Shown piece after piece: positions 16,373-24,214 of a stretch of 64,000 nt of DNA (the first letter of the stretch is position 1; each line of letters starts with the position of its first letter). Position numbers and translations under genes: made by a program. The DNA is from Paenibacillus sp. Soil787 (GTDB lineage Bacteria; Bacillota; Bacilli; Paenibacillales; NBRC-103111): positions 953,754 through 1,017,753 of the forward strand of contig NZ_LMSP01000001.1 in assembly GCF_001429545.1 (NCBI RefSeq), given 5' to 3'. Under the pieces are notes generated by a model. The model was not told the origin of the DNA. It searched no databases and saw only the letters and a program-made list of their open reading frames with translations.

Positions 16373-16837
16373 TTAATATTGTCCTTTAATTACAAAATAC
16401 GAGCCCCGAATTGTTCCGGCTAGTTTAGACTTCTGCCTGGCAAACTTAAACTTCGCTTCTAACTCCTTTGGTACCTCCATCCCCTCAGAAAGCTTAAAGC
16501 CAACGGCCCGCTTCTTAGGATCATCAACCGTATACATGACATTGAGCGCAAGACCATCCTCATAAAAGACATAGGTAAATTGAATATTTTCCACTTGAAA
16601 ACGCGACGTTTCTAAAGGTTTGGCCGCAAACTCAATACCACGTTCTTCTTTCAAAATTCGGTTCACATACTCAAGGCTCTCTTGACTTTCGCTAGCTGGC
16701 TCAACCGTAAATTCATGCTTGTATTTGTTCATAAAGTAACGAGCTTCATTAGCACGTAAACCAGCGAGCGCTTCCACGACTGGTGAAGACTCTAAACCAA
16801 CCGTAGACACATCTTTAAAATCAACGATATACGACAT
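16373..16837 (-). CDS. Conserved hypothetical protein, 154 aa
   Basis: A soluble, charged protein without signal peptide or membrane segment, starting MSYIVDFKDVSTVGLE. The start at 16837 is chosen because GGAG lies eight bases upstream; the ATG six bases earlier is too close to that site. The C-terminal half contains FTYVFYEDGLALNVMYTVDD and alternates hydrophobic and charged residues, suggesting beta strands. I do not recognise a family. It stands alone between a LOG fragment and the MerR/Hsp33-like pair. Confidence 0.65.
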   Translation of the reverse strand: MSYIVDFKDVSTVGLESSPVVEALAGLRANEARYFMNKYKHEFTVEPASESQESLEYVNRILKEERGIEFAAKPLETSRFQVENIQFTYVFYEDGLALNVMYTVDDPKKRAVGFKLSEGMEVPKELEAKFKFARQKSKLAGTIRGSYFVIKGQY

Positions 16838-16843
16838 TTCCAT

Positions 16844-17104
16844 CTCTCCATTTCGCTTTATTCCCTAACAAAAGGAATCAAAAACTAAGCCATTCCTCAA
16901 TGTAGAACCACGCATATAGCCAAACTTCAAATACATCCTCTTATCCACAAATATTATAGCAAAAATGATTCAAATAGAAAATTGTTGGATGGCGATTCTC
17001 CGTGTTGTCCGCAAGGCAAGTATCGTTTTAATGATCAGGAAGGTATATTTGACATCAATGAATAGTAAGGAAGAATGTTGATTATGTTGAAATTCATATT
17101 GAAT
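16844..17104. other. Intergenic region with a short coding-like stretch
   Basis: A plus-strand frame without a start codon ends at a TAG (17063-17065) and reads LLDGDSPCCPQGKYRFN then DQEGIFDINE, which looks protein-like. It may be a remnant tail. No promoter or terminator could be supported. Confidence 0.25.
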
Positions 17105-17815
17105 TTATTGATTTTTATCATATTCATTAATCAATCCGACTAAATATTTATAATTATCCTCTGTAATTCCAAAAGTATTTGTGGGATTTTTTTGATAAAA
17201 TTCTTCTGCAAATTTTATCATATCATCGGATACTTGATTTGCCTCAAGAATGTTCTCCTTCCAATATTCAATACATTTAATTGTTTTCTTATCTTTTGAA
17301 GACAATTTATGCTCTAAGCAAAAATTCAAGTCTTTTATAAATTCATTCCAACCTTTTATATTGAAGATAAAATTTGTATCCTTTTTCTGTGCCAAGTTTT
17401 CAATCTGTAATTTTGAAATTCTAGTATCATTTGTTATTTGTGAAAAAAACGGAAGAATATAAGGGGTTATATCTTGCTTTTCGCTAACCTGCTCATCAAG
17501 ACTGGATAATCGCATTAAACGTAATTGTAAATCTGTAATTGCTGTCTCAATCCTACGTTTTTCTTCTTTAATAAAAAGCCGAATATCAAAATCATTATTA
17601 TTTACATATTGATTAATGTTATTTAAACTCATCCCTATATTTTTAAGTGAAATGATTACGAAAACTTTCGAAAAAGAATTTGAATCATATAATCGATGAC
17701 CATACTCATTGGTATATGCTGGGGTGAGTAGGTTTATTTCATCATAGTATTGTAATGTTCGTACACTTACACCAGTCAATTCAGAAAGCTCTTTAATTTT
17801 TATATATTGTTCCAT
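17105..17815 (-). CDS. MerR-family transcriptional regulator
   Basis: A 236-residue protein with an N-terminal MerR winged helix-turn-helix (IKIKELSELTGVSVRTLQYYDE, residues 5-26). The dimerisation coiled coil follows (KEEKRRIETAITDLQLRLMRL, about 80-105). The C-terminal region of about 120 residues resembles TipA-type effector-binding domains in length but has no cysteine metal site. It is the second gene of a two-gene operon, 11 bases after the Hsp33-like gene. The operon promoter has the 19-bp spacer that MerR proteins untwist, so autoregulation is likely. Confidence 0.9.
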   Translation of the reverse strand: MEQYIKIKELSELTGVSVRTLQYYDEINLLTPAYTNEYGHRLYDSNSFSKVFVIISLKNIGMSLNNINQYVNNNDFDIRLFIKEEKRRIETAITDLQLRLMRLSSLDEQVSEKQDITPYILPFFSQITNDTRISKLQIENLAQKKDTNFIFNIKGWNEFIKDLNFCLEHKLSSKDKKTIKCIEYWKENILEANQVSDDMIKFAEEFYQKNPTNTFGITEDNYKYLVGLINEYDKNQ

Positions 17816-17826
17816 AGTTATACACT

Positions 17827-18474
17827 CTATTCTATCTTGTTTTCTGATATTACATTTGCCAAATGACTATACATATTTGCAACATGATTCCAATCAACTT
17901 GTTCTAACTCCCTTGATAGGTATACCAATTCATCATCACTTTTAGAAATTAATTTTTCATCAGCAAATGGTAAAGGTTGCATCAAAAGCCCTCTTGAAGA
18001 ATTATCCCCTGCCATTATAAAATGACTTGGAAGCTGTTCGCTCTGTACTGTAAAATGAGACAATAGCATAACGACACTATCCATAGACGCCTCAACTGTC
18101 CCTGTGTGTAATCCTGTTTCCCAATTCCCTGTTGTTATTGACACTACAGATTTATTGTCAAATAAATCAGCTACAGTTCCATCAAATTCATTAAGTTTAT
18201 CTTTATACTCAATACTAAATTTTGAATCTGTGATTTGACAAAAAATAGAGACTCCTTGAGAAAGACGAAAAGAAAAACTTATTTTTGCATTAAAATCATT
18301 TATGGCAGATAATAGTGTACAATTTGTAATGATCTGCTCCAAAAACTTGCGTATACAATGAGTTCCTGTAAATTCACTTAATGCTTTTTCTGAAATTTGA
18401 TGTGTATCAGCAATAACCATTCTAAAGTCTTTGTTTGCTGAAAGCATTTTTATAATATTATTCATTTCTATCAC
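17827..18474 (-). CDS. Hsp33-like protein lacking the zinc redox domain
   Basis: A 215-residue protein. It resembles the N-terminal domain of the redox chaperone Hsp33/HslO: FRMVIADTHQISEKALSEF near the start, ITTGNWETGLHTGTVEAS, and the characteristic HFTVQSEQLPSHFIMA followed by GLLMQPLP. Canonical Hsp33 is about 290-300 residues and ends in a Cys4 zinc domain (CxC and CxxC). That domain is absent here, and the three cysteines present are scattered. Redox-activated unfolding therefore cannot work in the usual way. The gene is expressed with a MerR-type regulator. Function is unknown; it may be a sensor or a constitutive holdase. Confidence 0.65.
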   Translation of the reverse strand: MIEMNNIIKMLSANKDFRMVIADTHQISEKALSEFTGTHCIRKFLEQIITNCTLLSAINDFNAKISFSFRLSQGVSIFCQITDSKFSIEYKDKLNEFDGTVADLFDNKSVVSITTGNWETGLHTGTVEASMDSVVMLLSHFTVQSEQLPSHFIMAGDNSSRGLLMQPLPFADEKLISKSDDELVYLSRELEQVDWNHVANMYSHLANVISENKIE

Positions 18475-18487
18475 CTCTTAAAGGTCA

Positions 18488-18518
18488 ATTTTACTGTATC
18501 ACGTAACGTGATACACAA
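18488..18518 (-). promoter_or_regulatory. MerR-type promoter with palindromic operator
   Basis: On the minus strand TTGTGT (complement of 18513-18518) is separated by exactly 19 bases from TAAAAT (complement of 18488-18493). The spacer contains the palindrome TATCAC-GTTAC-GTGATA. A long spacer with an operator centred between -35 and -10 is the hallmark of MerR-regulated promoters. The regulator is encoded by the second gene of this operon. Confidence 0.75.
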
Positions 18519-18993
18519 GTGCTTTTTGATTTTAAAAAATGTTTTTTCTCCGCTTTATCACTTTTGTGATACGGTTCCCAGCGATTTATCCGCATCGCTA
18601 TTTGCACATATTCCACTGTATAATTCCAATGGAACTAACCCTAACCGCCGATGTCATGAGACATCATTGGATATAATCCAATCAAATACCTCAAGCTGAG
18701 GTATTTCGACCTTTCTCCCAACTCAAATAAATAAGGGGTAAGCTTCGCTCACCCCAAATCGTATAAATTCTAGGGAATAGTTTGTTGTGGGTGTTAGCTT
18801 TAGTGCTGGCTCTTGGTATTCGGTGTTCGGTGCATTATTTAGCACACTTTACTCCACTTGCCTATATCGAGCTCACTCAATCTTGATAGCCACTCTTGCC
18901 CAAAAAGACGTCAAAACTCATTATTCTTTACATGCTTGTGGCGAAGTGATCCTTCAGTAATGCTTTGATTCATTCGCAAGAAAGCCACCTTAC
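18519..18993. other. Intergenic region with a second TATCAC/GTGATA palindrome
   Basis: TATCAC-TTTT-GTGATA near 18557-18572 repeats the half-sites of the MerR operator with a four-base spacer. A hairpin GGGGTAAGC-TTC-GCTCACCCC lies near 18735-18756. No gene is supported in this stretch. Confidence 0.45.
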
Positions 18994-19995
18994 TTACTCG
19001 GAATGTTCCGACTTCCGGTCAGCAGGAAAAACAAGCCCCATCTGCTTCCTAGCCTCATCCATAATAGCCATGGCAATGCTTGAATTCGCATGTGAGTTCG
19101 TCGTGGACTCCAATGCTCCGCTTTTGATAAGCCGAATAAATTCTTCTGCTTCATAGCGCATGTTTCTTACAGCTTGCTCCCGCGTCAGGTTTTCCACTGA
19201 TCCATCTCGGTAACGGATTTCAACTTTTTCAGGCGTGTTGATTTTATCGATGACCATCGTCGCGTGCTCTCCCTGAATTTCTGCAGGTAAATAGGAGCTC
19301 GAAATTTTGGAGTGCATAATCACAGCATCCATCTCTTTGTAGCTAAGAAGCAGGCTGCCCTCGCCATCTACGCCCGACTCCAACAGTACTCCGCTTGCTT
19401 GTACACGTTCCGGAGCGCCAAAAAGCACCGCCAACGGATAAATACAATAAACGCCTAAATCCATTAATGAGCCATTGGAAAAAATGGGATTGAACGCATT
19501 CAGTACCTTCCCCTGCTTATAGGCATCATATCTCGAGGAATATTGGCAATAGCTCGCAAAATAACGACGAATTTTTCCTAGCTTATGTAAATTGTCTTGA
19601 ATTGCCTTGAAATTAGGAAGCAGTGTGGACTTGAGGGCTTCCATGAACACCACTTTATTCGTTTGCGCTGCCTTAATTATCGATGAGAGCTCGGCGACAT
19701 TGGATGCCGCAGGCTTTTCGCAGATAACATGCTTGCCATGATTCATACAGAGTATCGCGTATTCCGCGTGAAATGAGTTCGGACTCGCAATATAAACCGC
19801 ATCGAATTCCTTACTTTGTGCAAACGTTTCTAGGCTTGTATAGATATGAGGAACCTCAAATTTCTGAGCGAATTCCGCAGCTTTCTCCTCTGTACGCGAG
19901 TAAACGGCAGTTAAGGCGAACTCCCCTGTCTCGCGGGCAGCATGAATGAATTCTTCCGTAATCCAATTGGTTCCTATAACAGCAAAACGTATCAT
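18994..19995 (-). CDS. Gfo/Idh/MocA-family oxidoreductase
   Basis: A 333-residue NAD(P)-dependent dehydrogenase. The N-terminal Rossmann fold starts MIRFAVIGTNWITEEF, the family marker HVICEKPAASNVAEL carries the conserved EKP, and the C-terminal alpha/beta domain includes GSLMDLGVYCIYPLAVLFG. The start at 19995 has AAGGAG six bases upstream; an in-frame ATG 33 bases earlier lacks a site. The gene stands alone. The substrate is probably a sugar, polyol or dihydrodiol (dimeric dihydrodiol dehydrogenase-like members share this LMDLGVY motif). Confidence 0.88.
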   Translation of the reverse strand: MIRFAVIGTNWITEEFIHAARETGEFALTAVYSRTEEKAAEFAQKFEVPHIYTSLETFAQSKEFDAVYIASPNSFHAEYAILCMNHGKHVICEKPAASNVAELSSIIKAAQTNKVVFMEALKSTLLPNFKAIQDNLHKLGKIRRYFASYCQYSSRYDAYKQGKVLNAFNPIFSNGSLMDLGVYCIYPLAVLFGAPERVQASGVLLESGVDGEGSLLLSYKEMDAVIMHSKISSSYLPAEIQGEHATMVIDKINTPEKVEIRYRDGSVENLTREQAVRNMRYEAEEFIRLIKSGALESTTNSHANSSIAMAIMDEARKQMGLVFPADRKSEHSE

Positions 19996-20105
19996 TTCGT
20001 TCTCCTTTATTCCACTCTTGTTTTTCATAACTATACCATGATTTCAGAGTTGTTGAAAAAATGTACATAAACATGAAGTCAGAATTTCCCCATAATAACC
20101 CCCCC

Positions 20106-20156
20106 TTGACATGAAACCAAAAGGTTTCGTATAATCCTTTGTGTAACCATTTGGTT
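20106..20156 (+). promoter_or_regulatory. SigA promoter with two ArsR-type operators
   Basis: TTGACA (20106-20111), an 18-base spacer and TATAAT (20130-20135) form a near-consensus promoter. A perfect palindrome GAAACC-AAAA-GGTTTC (20113-20128) fills the spacer. A second one, AACC-ATTT-GGTT (20145-20156), lies about 30 bp further, at the transcript start. The operon's last gene encodes an ArsR repressor, so autorepression is the natural reading. Confidence 0.8.
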
Positions 20157-20233
20157 TCGTATTGTAATACCTTTGGAAAACCTAATCTTTTGGACACAAT
20201 ACGAAAAGGACATATAGGAAGGAATGACTTACG

Positions 20234-20614
20234 ATGCAGGACGAATTGTTGAAGAAGCTGCGCTACAAGCAAGGACGAGCCCTCGTTCTTCAGGCACCCG
20301 AAGGCTACAAGCTTGGGATTGAGGATAATGAGGAGCTGAATGGCACCTACGATTTCGTTCAGCTTTTTGTTAACAATGCTGCCGAGGTGGCTGAATGGGC
20401 ACCTAAAGCGATTGCCTATTTGAACGATGAAGCTGTGTTCTGGATCACCTATCCGAAGCAAAGCTCGAAGGTGAAAACCGACATTAACCGAGACATTCTA
20501 TGGAAGTTGATGGATGAAAATACGGACTATCGTCTTGTAAGCAATGTTGCGGTGGACGATAAATGGTCGGCCCTGCGTTTGCGTCATAAGAGTAAAGTAA
20601 AAACGAAATCCTAA
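20234..20614 (+). CDS. Conserved protein, DUF3052-like, 126 aa
   Basis: A small soluble protein starting MQDELLKKLRYKQGRALVL, with GYKLGIEDNEELNG and EAVFWITYPKQSSKVKTDINRD. The content and length resemble DUF3052 proteins often seen next to SRPBCC/ArsR genes; no catalytic residues are known to me. It is the first gene after the ArsR-controlled promoter and is followed 28 bases later by the SRPBCC gene, suggesting one operon. The AGGAAGGA site upstream supports the start. Confidence 0.75.
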   Translation: MQDELLKKLRYKQGRALVLQAPEGYKLGIEDNEELNGTYDFVQLFVNNAAEVAEWAPKAIAYLNDEAVFWITYPKQSSKVKTDINRDILWKLMDENTDYRLVSNVAVDDKWSALRLRHKSKVKTKS

Positions 20615-20642
20615 AAAAATATTTATTGGAGGCTACTTATTT

Positions 20643-21068
20643 ATGGAAAATCAGACTCAAGGCACATTGCCGGATATCAAGCAAACACTTGTTTTTAACG
20701 CACCGATTCAAAAGGTTTGGAATGCCGTAGCGACATCTGATGGCATCGCAGCCTGGCTCATGCCCAATAATTTCAAACCAGAAGTTGGTTATGAATTTCA
20801 CTTGGAAGCAGGACCTTTCGGCAAATCCCCTTGTAAAGTAACCGAGCTCGACCCGCCAAACCGTCTATCTTTCGCATGGGGCAAAGATTGGTCGCTGACT
20901 TTTGAATTGACCGATTTAGAAGACAAAACAGAATTCACTCTCATCCACTCCGGCTGGGATGCGGATAAAGTTACGGAATTCGGTCAACCTCACACAGCTG
21001 TTCGCGAAACAATGTCGATGGGCTGGGTTGGCCTGGCGAAGAAACTGGCTGCTCACGTCGAGGCTTAA
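20643..21068 (+). CDS. SRPBCC / AHSA1-domain protein
   Basis: A 141-residue protein with a single START-like fold: IKQTLVFNAPIQKVWNAVA, SDGIAAWLMPNNF, DPPNRLSFAWG and LIHSGW. The C-terminal helix MSMGWVGLAKKLAAHVEA is typical of AHSA1 (Aha1-like) proteins that bind small hydrophobic ligands. It precedes an ArsR gene by one base, a very common pairing in Firmicutes and Actinobacteria. Ligand unknown. Confidence 0.88.
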   Translation: MENQTQGTLPDIKQTLVFNAPIQKVWNAVATSDGIAAWLMPNNFKPEVGYEFHLEAGPFGKSPCKVTELDPPNRLSFAWGKDWSLTFELTDLEDKTEFTLIHSGWDADKVTEFGQPHTAVRETMSMGWVGLAKKLAAHVEA

Positions 21069-21069
21069 G

Positions 21070-21450
21070 ATGGCAGTCCCCTCGCAGAAGCATGACGTCT
21101 TTCAAGCGATCGCCGATCCAACCCGCCGTCAGGTGTTGCAGTTGCTGGGAGAGCAAGAGATGCCCGTAACGGTTATCTCCGGGCATTTCCCGATGAGCCG
21201 CACCGCGGTGTCTAAGCATCTTCGTATTTTGGCTGATGCCGGGTTGGTGAAAGAACGCAAAGTCGGCCGCGAGACCCGATACAGGCTGGAGGCAGAACCG
21301 CTAATGGAGTTGAAGCGTTGGCTATCCTATTACGAACGCTATTGGGAAAACAAGTTAAACGTGCTCAAACGGTTCGTGGAATCGGACGATGAAGAAGGCG
21401 GAAATGCTTTATCCGCTCTGGAATTGGTCGATCCTACGAAACATGAATAA
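21070..21450 (+). CDS. ArsR-family transcriptional repressor
   Basis: A 126-residue winged-helix protein from ATG 21070, which begins one base after the stop of the SRPBCC gene. An upstream in-frame ATG inside that gene is not used. Core: FQAIADPTRRQVLQLLGEQE, MSRTAVSKHLRILADAGLVK, ERKVGRETRYRLEAEPL. No metal-binding cysteines are present, so it belongs to the non-metal SRPBCC-associated ArsR group. It probably binds the GAAACC-N4-GGTTTC palindromes in front of the operon. Confidence 0.9.
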   Translation: MAVPSQKHDVFQAIADPTRRQVLQLLGEQEMPVTVISGHFPMSRTAVSKHLRILADAGLVKERKVGRETRYRLEAEPLMELKRWLSYYERYWENKLNVLKRFVESDDEEGGNALSALELVDPTKHE

Positions 21451-21461
21451 TCAAGACTACT

Positions 21462-21493
21462 AGCCGTCGGTTCCTCGAACCCTCGGCTTTTCT
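21462..21493 (+). terminator. Terminator of the ArsR operon
   Basis: AGCCG-T-CGGTTC pairs with GAACC-CT-CGGCT across CTC and is followed by TTTTC, eleven bases after the ArsR stop. Confidence 0.7.
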
Positions 21494-21767
21494 TAACTTC
21501 ATTCCATTTGCATTATTTGGGACAATAGATTGTTGGCTCTCCAGCGACTCCTTCTCCCCACACACTCTCAAGTGAAAGTCTTAGACAACTCGTTCTCCCC
21601 TACCTCTAGTGAGCGTCTTTCATTCGTTGAATTGTTGCATTTCCTACAACATCATTAAGTTCCTCCATATTCATTTTGTTCCATCAAGCTTTATAGCGCA
21701 TATTTGTCCAAACCTTTCCTATGAATCAATCATAGAATATATCATTCCAAAAGAAAGGGTGATAGGA

Positions 21768-22136
21768 TTGGCAAACACAGATGTAAGGCTCCAACTTTTT
21801 TCTGGCAATAATTTTACAAATCGGCGGATTGTTCTTAGACGTGGAGGTGTAGCAGTTCGAGATTTAGGAGCGTTTCGTTTTGATAACGTCCTTTCCAGTT
21901 TCCGTCTAAGAAATGTTTCAACCACAGATTCTGTGACACTAGTTTTGTTTTCACGAATTAACTTTCAGGGATCCATTCGCATATTTCGTGGACGCCAAAA
22001 CGTGTCGAATTTAGGTAATTTCAATAATCTAACTTCTTCCTTAATTTTAGTAGGACGCAACCTTACAAATTCCCAAATTCAACAGATCCAAAGTACCGGG
22101 ACCCCTCCTCGCGATATTTTAGTTATCAGACAATAA
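21768..22136 (+). CDS. Beta/gamma-crystallin-like small protein
   Basis: A 122-residue protein read from TTG 21768, with an AAAGGGTGAT site upstream. Residues upstream of this point (open to 21609) look untranslated. Two similar motifs of about 40 residues are visible: LQLFSGNNFTNRRIVLRRGG ending NVLSSFRL, and LVLFSRINFQGSIRIFRGR ending NLTSSLILV. Each has the aromatic/Gly...SS pattern of beta/gamma-crystallin Greek keys. There is no signal peptide. Microbial members bind calcium and have been linked to spores or stress, but the canonical D/N-N-x-x-S/T-S calcium motif is only partial (NLTSS). Confidence 0.6.
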   Translation: MANTDVRLQLFSGNNFTNRRIVLRRGGVAVRDLGAFRFDNVLSSFRLRNVSTTDSVTLVLFSRINFQGSIRIFRGRQNVSNLGNFNNLTSSLILVGRNLTNSQIQQIQSTGTPPRDILVIRQ

Positions 22137-22387
22137 CAGATAAGTGAAAAGGGATCGCTGTAGCACGGCGGAGTGAATGATCCACCAGATGGTAGAGGCT
22201 GGTATTTAATTGAAGAAGGCTATAAATGCCAATTTCCATGAATAAGCTGACAGCCTTCACGCCGCGCTACAACGTACACCCAAGGTTCGCTCGCGTATAT
22301 TTCGGAGTCTCTCAGGTCCTCCAAAACAAAAAAGGCCATCTACCCTGCAGATTTCCACAGGTTGGATGACCTTTTTTTACACTATTC
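22137..22387. other. Intergenic region with long inverted repeat and terminator
   Basis: An imperfect inverted repeat pairs GTAGCACGGCGGAGTGAA (about 22162) with TTCACGCCGCGCTAC (about 22256-22271). A terminator-like hairpin AAGG-C-CATC / GATG-A-CCTT followed by TTTTTTT lies at 22332-22378; it fits rightward transcription of the crystallin-like gene. A GTAGCACGGCG string also occurs at 2472-2482. Confidence 0.5.
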
Positions 22388-22702
22388 CTAAACCGGCAGC
22401 CACTCTTGTGACCATTTCGCAATCTCGCCGAATATCGGAGCCAATGCTTGCCCCTTGTCCGTAAGTGAATATTCGATACGGACGGGACTTTCTGGGAATA
22501 CTACCCTCTTAACGATACCTTCATGCTCAAGCTCCTTCAGTCGCTCCGACAATACCTTGCCGCTCAAATTGGGAAGTGCCTGATCGATATTTATGAACCG
22601 CTGCGGGCCTGATAGTAATTGAAAAACAATAAGCGATGTCCAGCGCTTGCTGAGGATTTCTACAGCTTTCTCGAAACGAGGACACAGTAGGTTGCGTTCC
22701 AT
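22388..22702 (-). CDS. HxlR-family transcriptional regulator
   Basis: A 104-residue winged-helix protein starting MERNLLCPRFEKAVEILSKR, with W-TSLIVFQLLSGPQRFINI, LSGKVLSERLKELEHEGIV and PVRIEYSLTDKGQAL, all typical of HxlR. The single Cys7 in LLCPRF sits where redox- or aldehyde-sensing HxlR members have their reactive cysteine. The start at 22702 has GAGGTGAT in front; 15 further upstream codons are unlikely to be translated. Divergent from the DODA-type dioxygenase gene, which it probably regulates. Confidence 0.9.
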   Translation of the reverse strand: MERNLLCPRFEKAVEILSKRWTSLIVFQLLSGPQRFINIDQALPNLSGKVLSERLKELEHEGIVKRVVFPESPVRIEYSLTDKGQALAPIFGEIAKWSQEWLPV

Positions 22703-22781
22703 GTTTATCACCTCTATATGTCTATTTATTATAGAGTAAGTTGACACGGATATACAAGGTTACAAAAAGTAATTTAGTTAC

Positions 22782-22827
22782 TTGACGAAACTACAAATTT
22801 GACGTAATATCAGTTACATAAAGTAAC
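22782..22827 (+). promoter_or_regulatory. Promoter and operator of the dioxygenase gene
   Basis: TTGACG (22782-22787), 17 bases, TAATAT (22805-22810), then a palindrome GTTAC-ATAAA-GTAAC at 22813-22827. A related sequence, GTTAC-AAAAA-GTAA, occurs at about 22759 nearer the regulator gene. GTAC/GTTAC-type dyads are usual for HxlR proteins. Confidence 0.6.
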
Positions 22828-22881
22828 TAAGTGAATTTAAGTAATAATAAGAAAAGTAATTTATAAAGGAGTGTTTTTATA

Positions 22882-23649
22882 ATGATTTCACCCATATTTG
22901 TAGGACACGGATCTCCCATGATGGCTATTCAAGATACAGCTTGCACGCAATTCCTGCTCGACTATGGCAAGAAGCTTTCCCCGAAAGCGATTGTCATCTT
23001 CACGGCTCATTGGGAAACAGAGGTACTCACCATTTCGTCCACCAATGACGTATATGACACCATCTACGATTTCCGCGGCTTCCCGGATGAACTGTTTCAA
23101 ATCAAATATCCAGCCAAAGGGGATGTGGAACTGGCTCGAATAATCGCTGACCGCTTCACGGCGAAAGGCATCCCTGTGAATTTGGATTCACAGCGCGGGC
23201 TTGACCACGGTTCTTGGGTTCCGCTTTTACGGATGTTCCCGCTACCTGAATGCCCAGTCATTCAAGTGTCAGTTAACCCGTACTTGCCGCCTGCGGAGCA
23301 GTATCGCATTGGCGAAGCTCTGCGCGGTCTCGATCAGGAGGATATTCTGATTATCGGAAGCGGCGCTACTGTGCATAACTTACGAGCTCTCAATTGGGAT
23401 GCCAAAGAGCCAGACGCTTGGGCTGTTGATTTCGATGAATGGCTCATCCGCAACATGCAAACGCAGAATCTGGAGGCGCTGTTCGACTACGCCACTTTAG
23501 CTCCGAATGCTCGCATGGCCGTACCAAGACCAGAGCATTTCATTCCGCTCTTTATTACAATGGGCAGCGGGGATCCAAAGCGTCCCGCCGAAGTGATTCA
23601 TCGCAGCTACGAAGTCGGTTCGCTCAGCTATCTTTCGGTCTCATTTTAA
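22882..23649 (+). CDS. DODA-type extradiol ring-cleavage dioxygenase
   Basis: A 255-residue class III extradiol dioxygenase of the LigB/DODA (YgiD-like) group. His9 in FVGHGSPMMA, His43 in FTAHWETE, His109 in GLDHGSWVPL and the late His in PRPEHFIPLF are the expected metal and catalytic residues. Such enzymes cleave catechol-type rings. Members next to HxlR and DoxX genes are common in Bacillales and are suspected to act on quinones or catechols in detoxification. The start has AAAGGAGTG. It forms an operon with the DoxX gene 29 bases downstream. Confidence 0.9.
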   Translation: MISPIFVGHGSPMMAIQDTACTQFLLDYGKKLSPKAIVIFTAHWETEVLTISSTNDVYDTIYDFRGFPDELFQIKYPAKGDVELARIIADRFTAKGIPVNLDSQRGLDHGSWVPLLRMFPLPECPVIQVSVNPYLPPAEQYRIGEALRGLDQEDILIIGSGATVHNLRALNWDAKEPDAWAVDFDEWLIRNMQTQNLEALFDYATLAPNARMAVPRPEHFIPLFITMGSGDPKRPAEVIHRSYEVGSLSYLSVSF

Positions 23650-23678
23650 CAGAAAGCTCATAATGAGGTGTCTTTTCA

Positions 23679-24035
23679 TTGAAATGGACAATTCGCATTC
23701 TACAAGGCTTGTTGGCAGCAGCTTTTTTGATGTTTGGCATTTTGAAATTAGCAGCTCACCCCATACAAGTGGAGGCATTCACAACGACATATGGATATGG
23801 TTTAAGTTTCATGTATATCGTTGGGGCGATTGAATTATTAGCTGGAATCGGGCTGATTATCGGCTTCTGGAAGCCGCGCATCGCGTTCTACTCCGCTGGC
23901 ACTATTGTAGTTATAATGGCTGGCGCTATGCTAACTCATGTCCGATCAGGCCAAGGAATGAAAGCCGCGGCACTTCCGCTTCTTTTTCTCATGCTGGCAT
24001 TGATCGTTGTGCTAGGGCGCTCCAAGCGCGCATAA
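23679..24035 (+). CDS. DoxX-family membrane protein
   Basis: A 118-residue protein with four predicted transmembrane segments, reading from a TTG start (GAGGTG eight bases upstream): KWTIRILQGLLAAAFLMFGI, then IVGAIELLAGIGLIIGFW and AGTIVVIMAGAMLTHV. This is the DoxX-like fold, with the usual mid-membrane E-LLAG motif. It is cotranscribed with the dioxygenase, consistent with a role in handling quinone or thiol stress at the membrane. Confidence 0.85.
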   Translation: MKWTIRILQGLLAAAFLMFGILKLAAHPIQVEAFTTTYGYGLSFMYIVGAIELLAGIGLIIGFWKPRIAFYSAGTIVVIMAGAMLTHVRSGQGMKAAALPLLFLMLALIVVLGRSKRA

Positions 24036-24086
24036 AAGGCTTTTCCTGTTATCATCTTGTAGATGAGCGTGGGATAAGCCTTTTTT
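24034..24086 (+). terminator. Terminator after the DODA-DoxX operon
   Basis: AAAAGGCTT pairs with AAGCCTTTTTT across a loop of about 30 bases; it overlaps the DoxX stop codon. Confidence 0.6.
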
Positions 24087-24214
24087 ATTCATCAATATGA
24101 AAAAACATGAAACTTCAAGAAGAATAATGAGCATAATAATTGACAAAGACGAGACATACGGAATAAAATAAATACAGAAATCTTTTCCATTTTTCTAAAA
24201 AAAGGGGCATACTA

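Noticed and set aside
20959-21069. Extended N-terminus of the ArsR protein
   Set aside because: It lies inside the SRPBCC gene; the ATG at 21070 gives the family-typical start.
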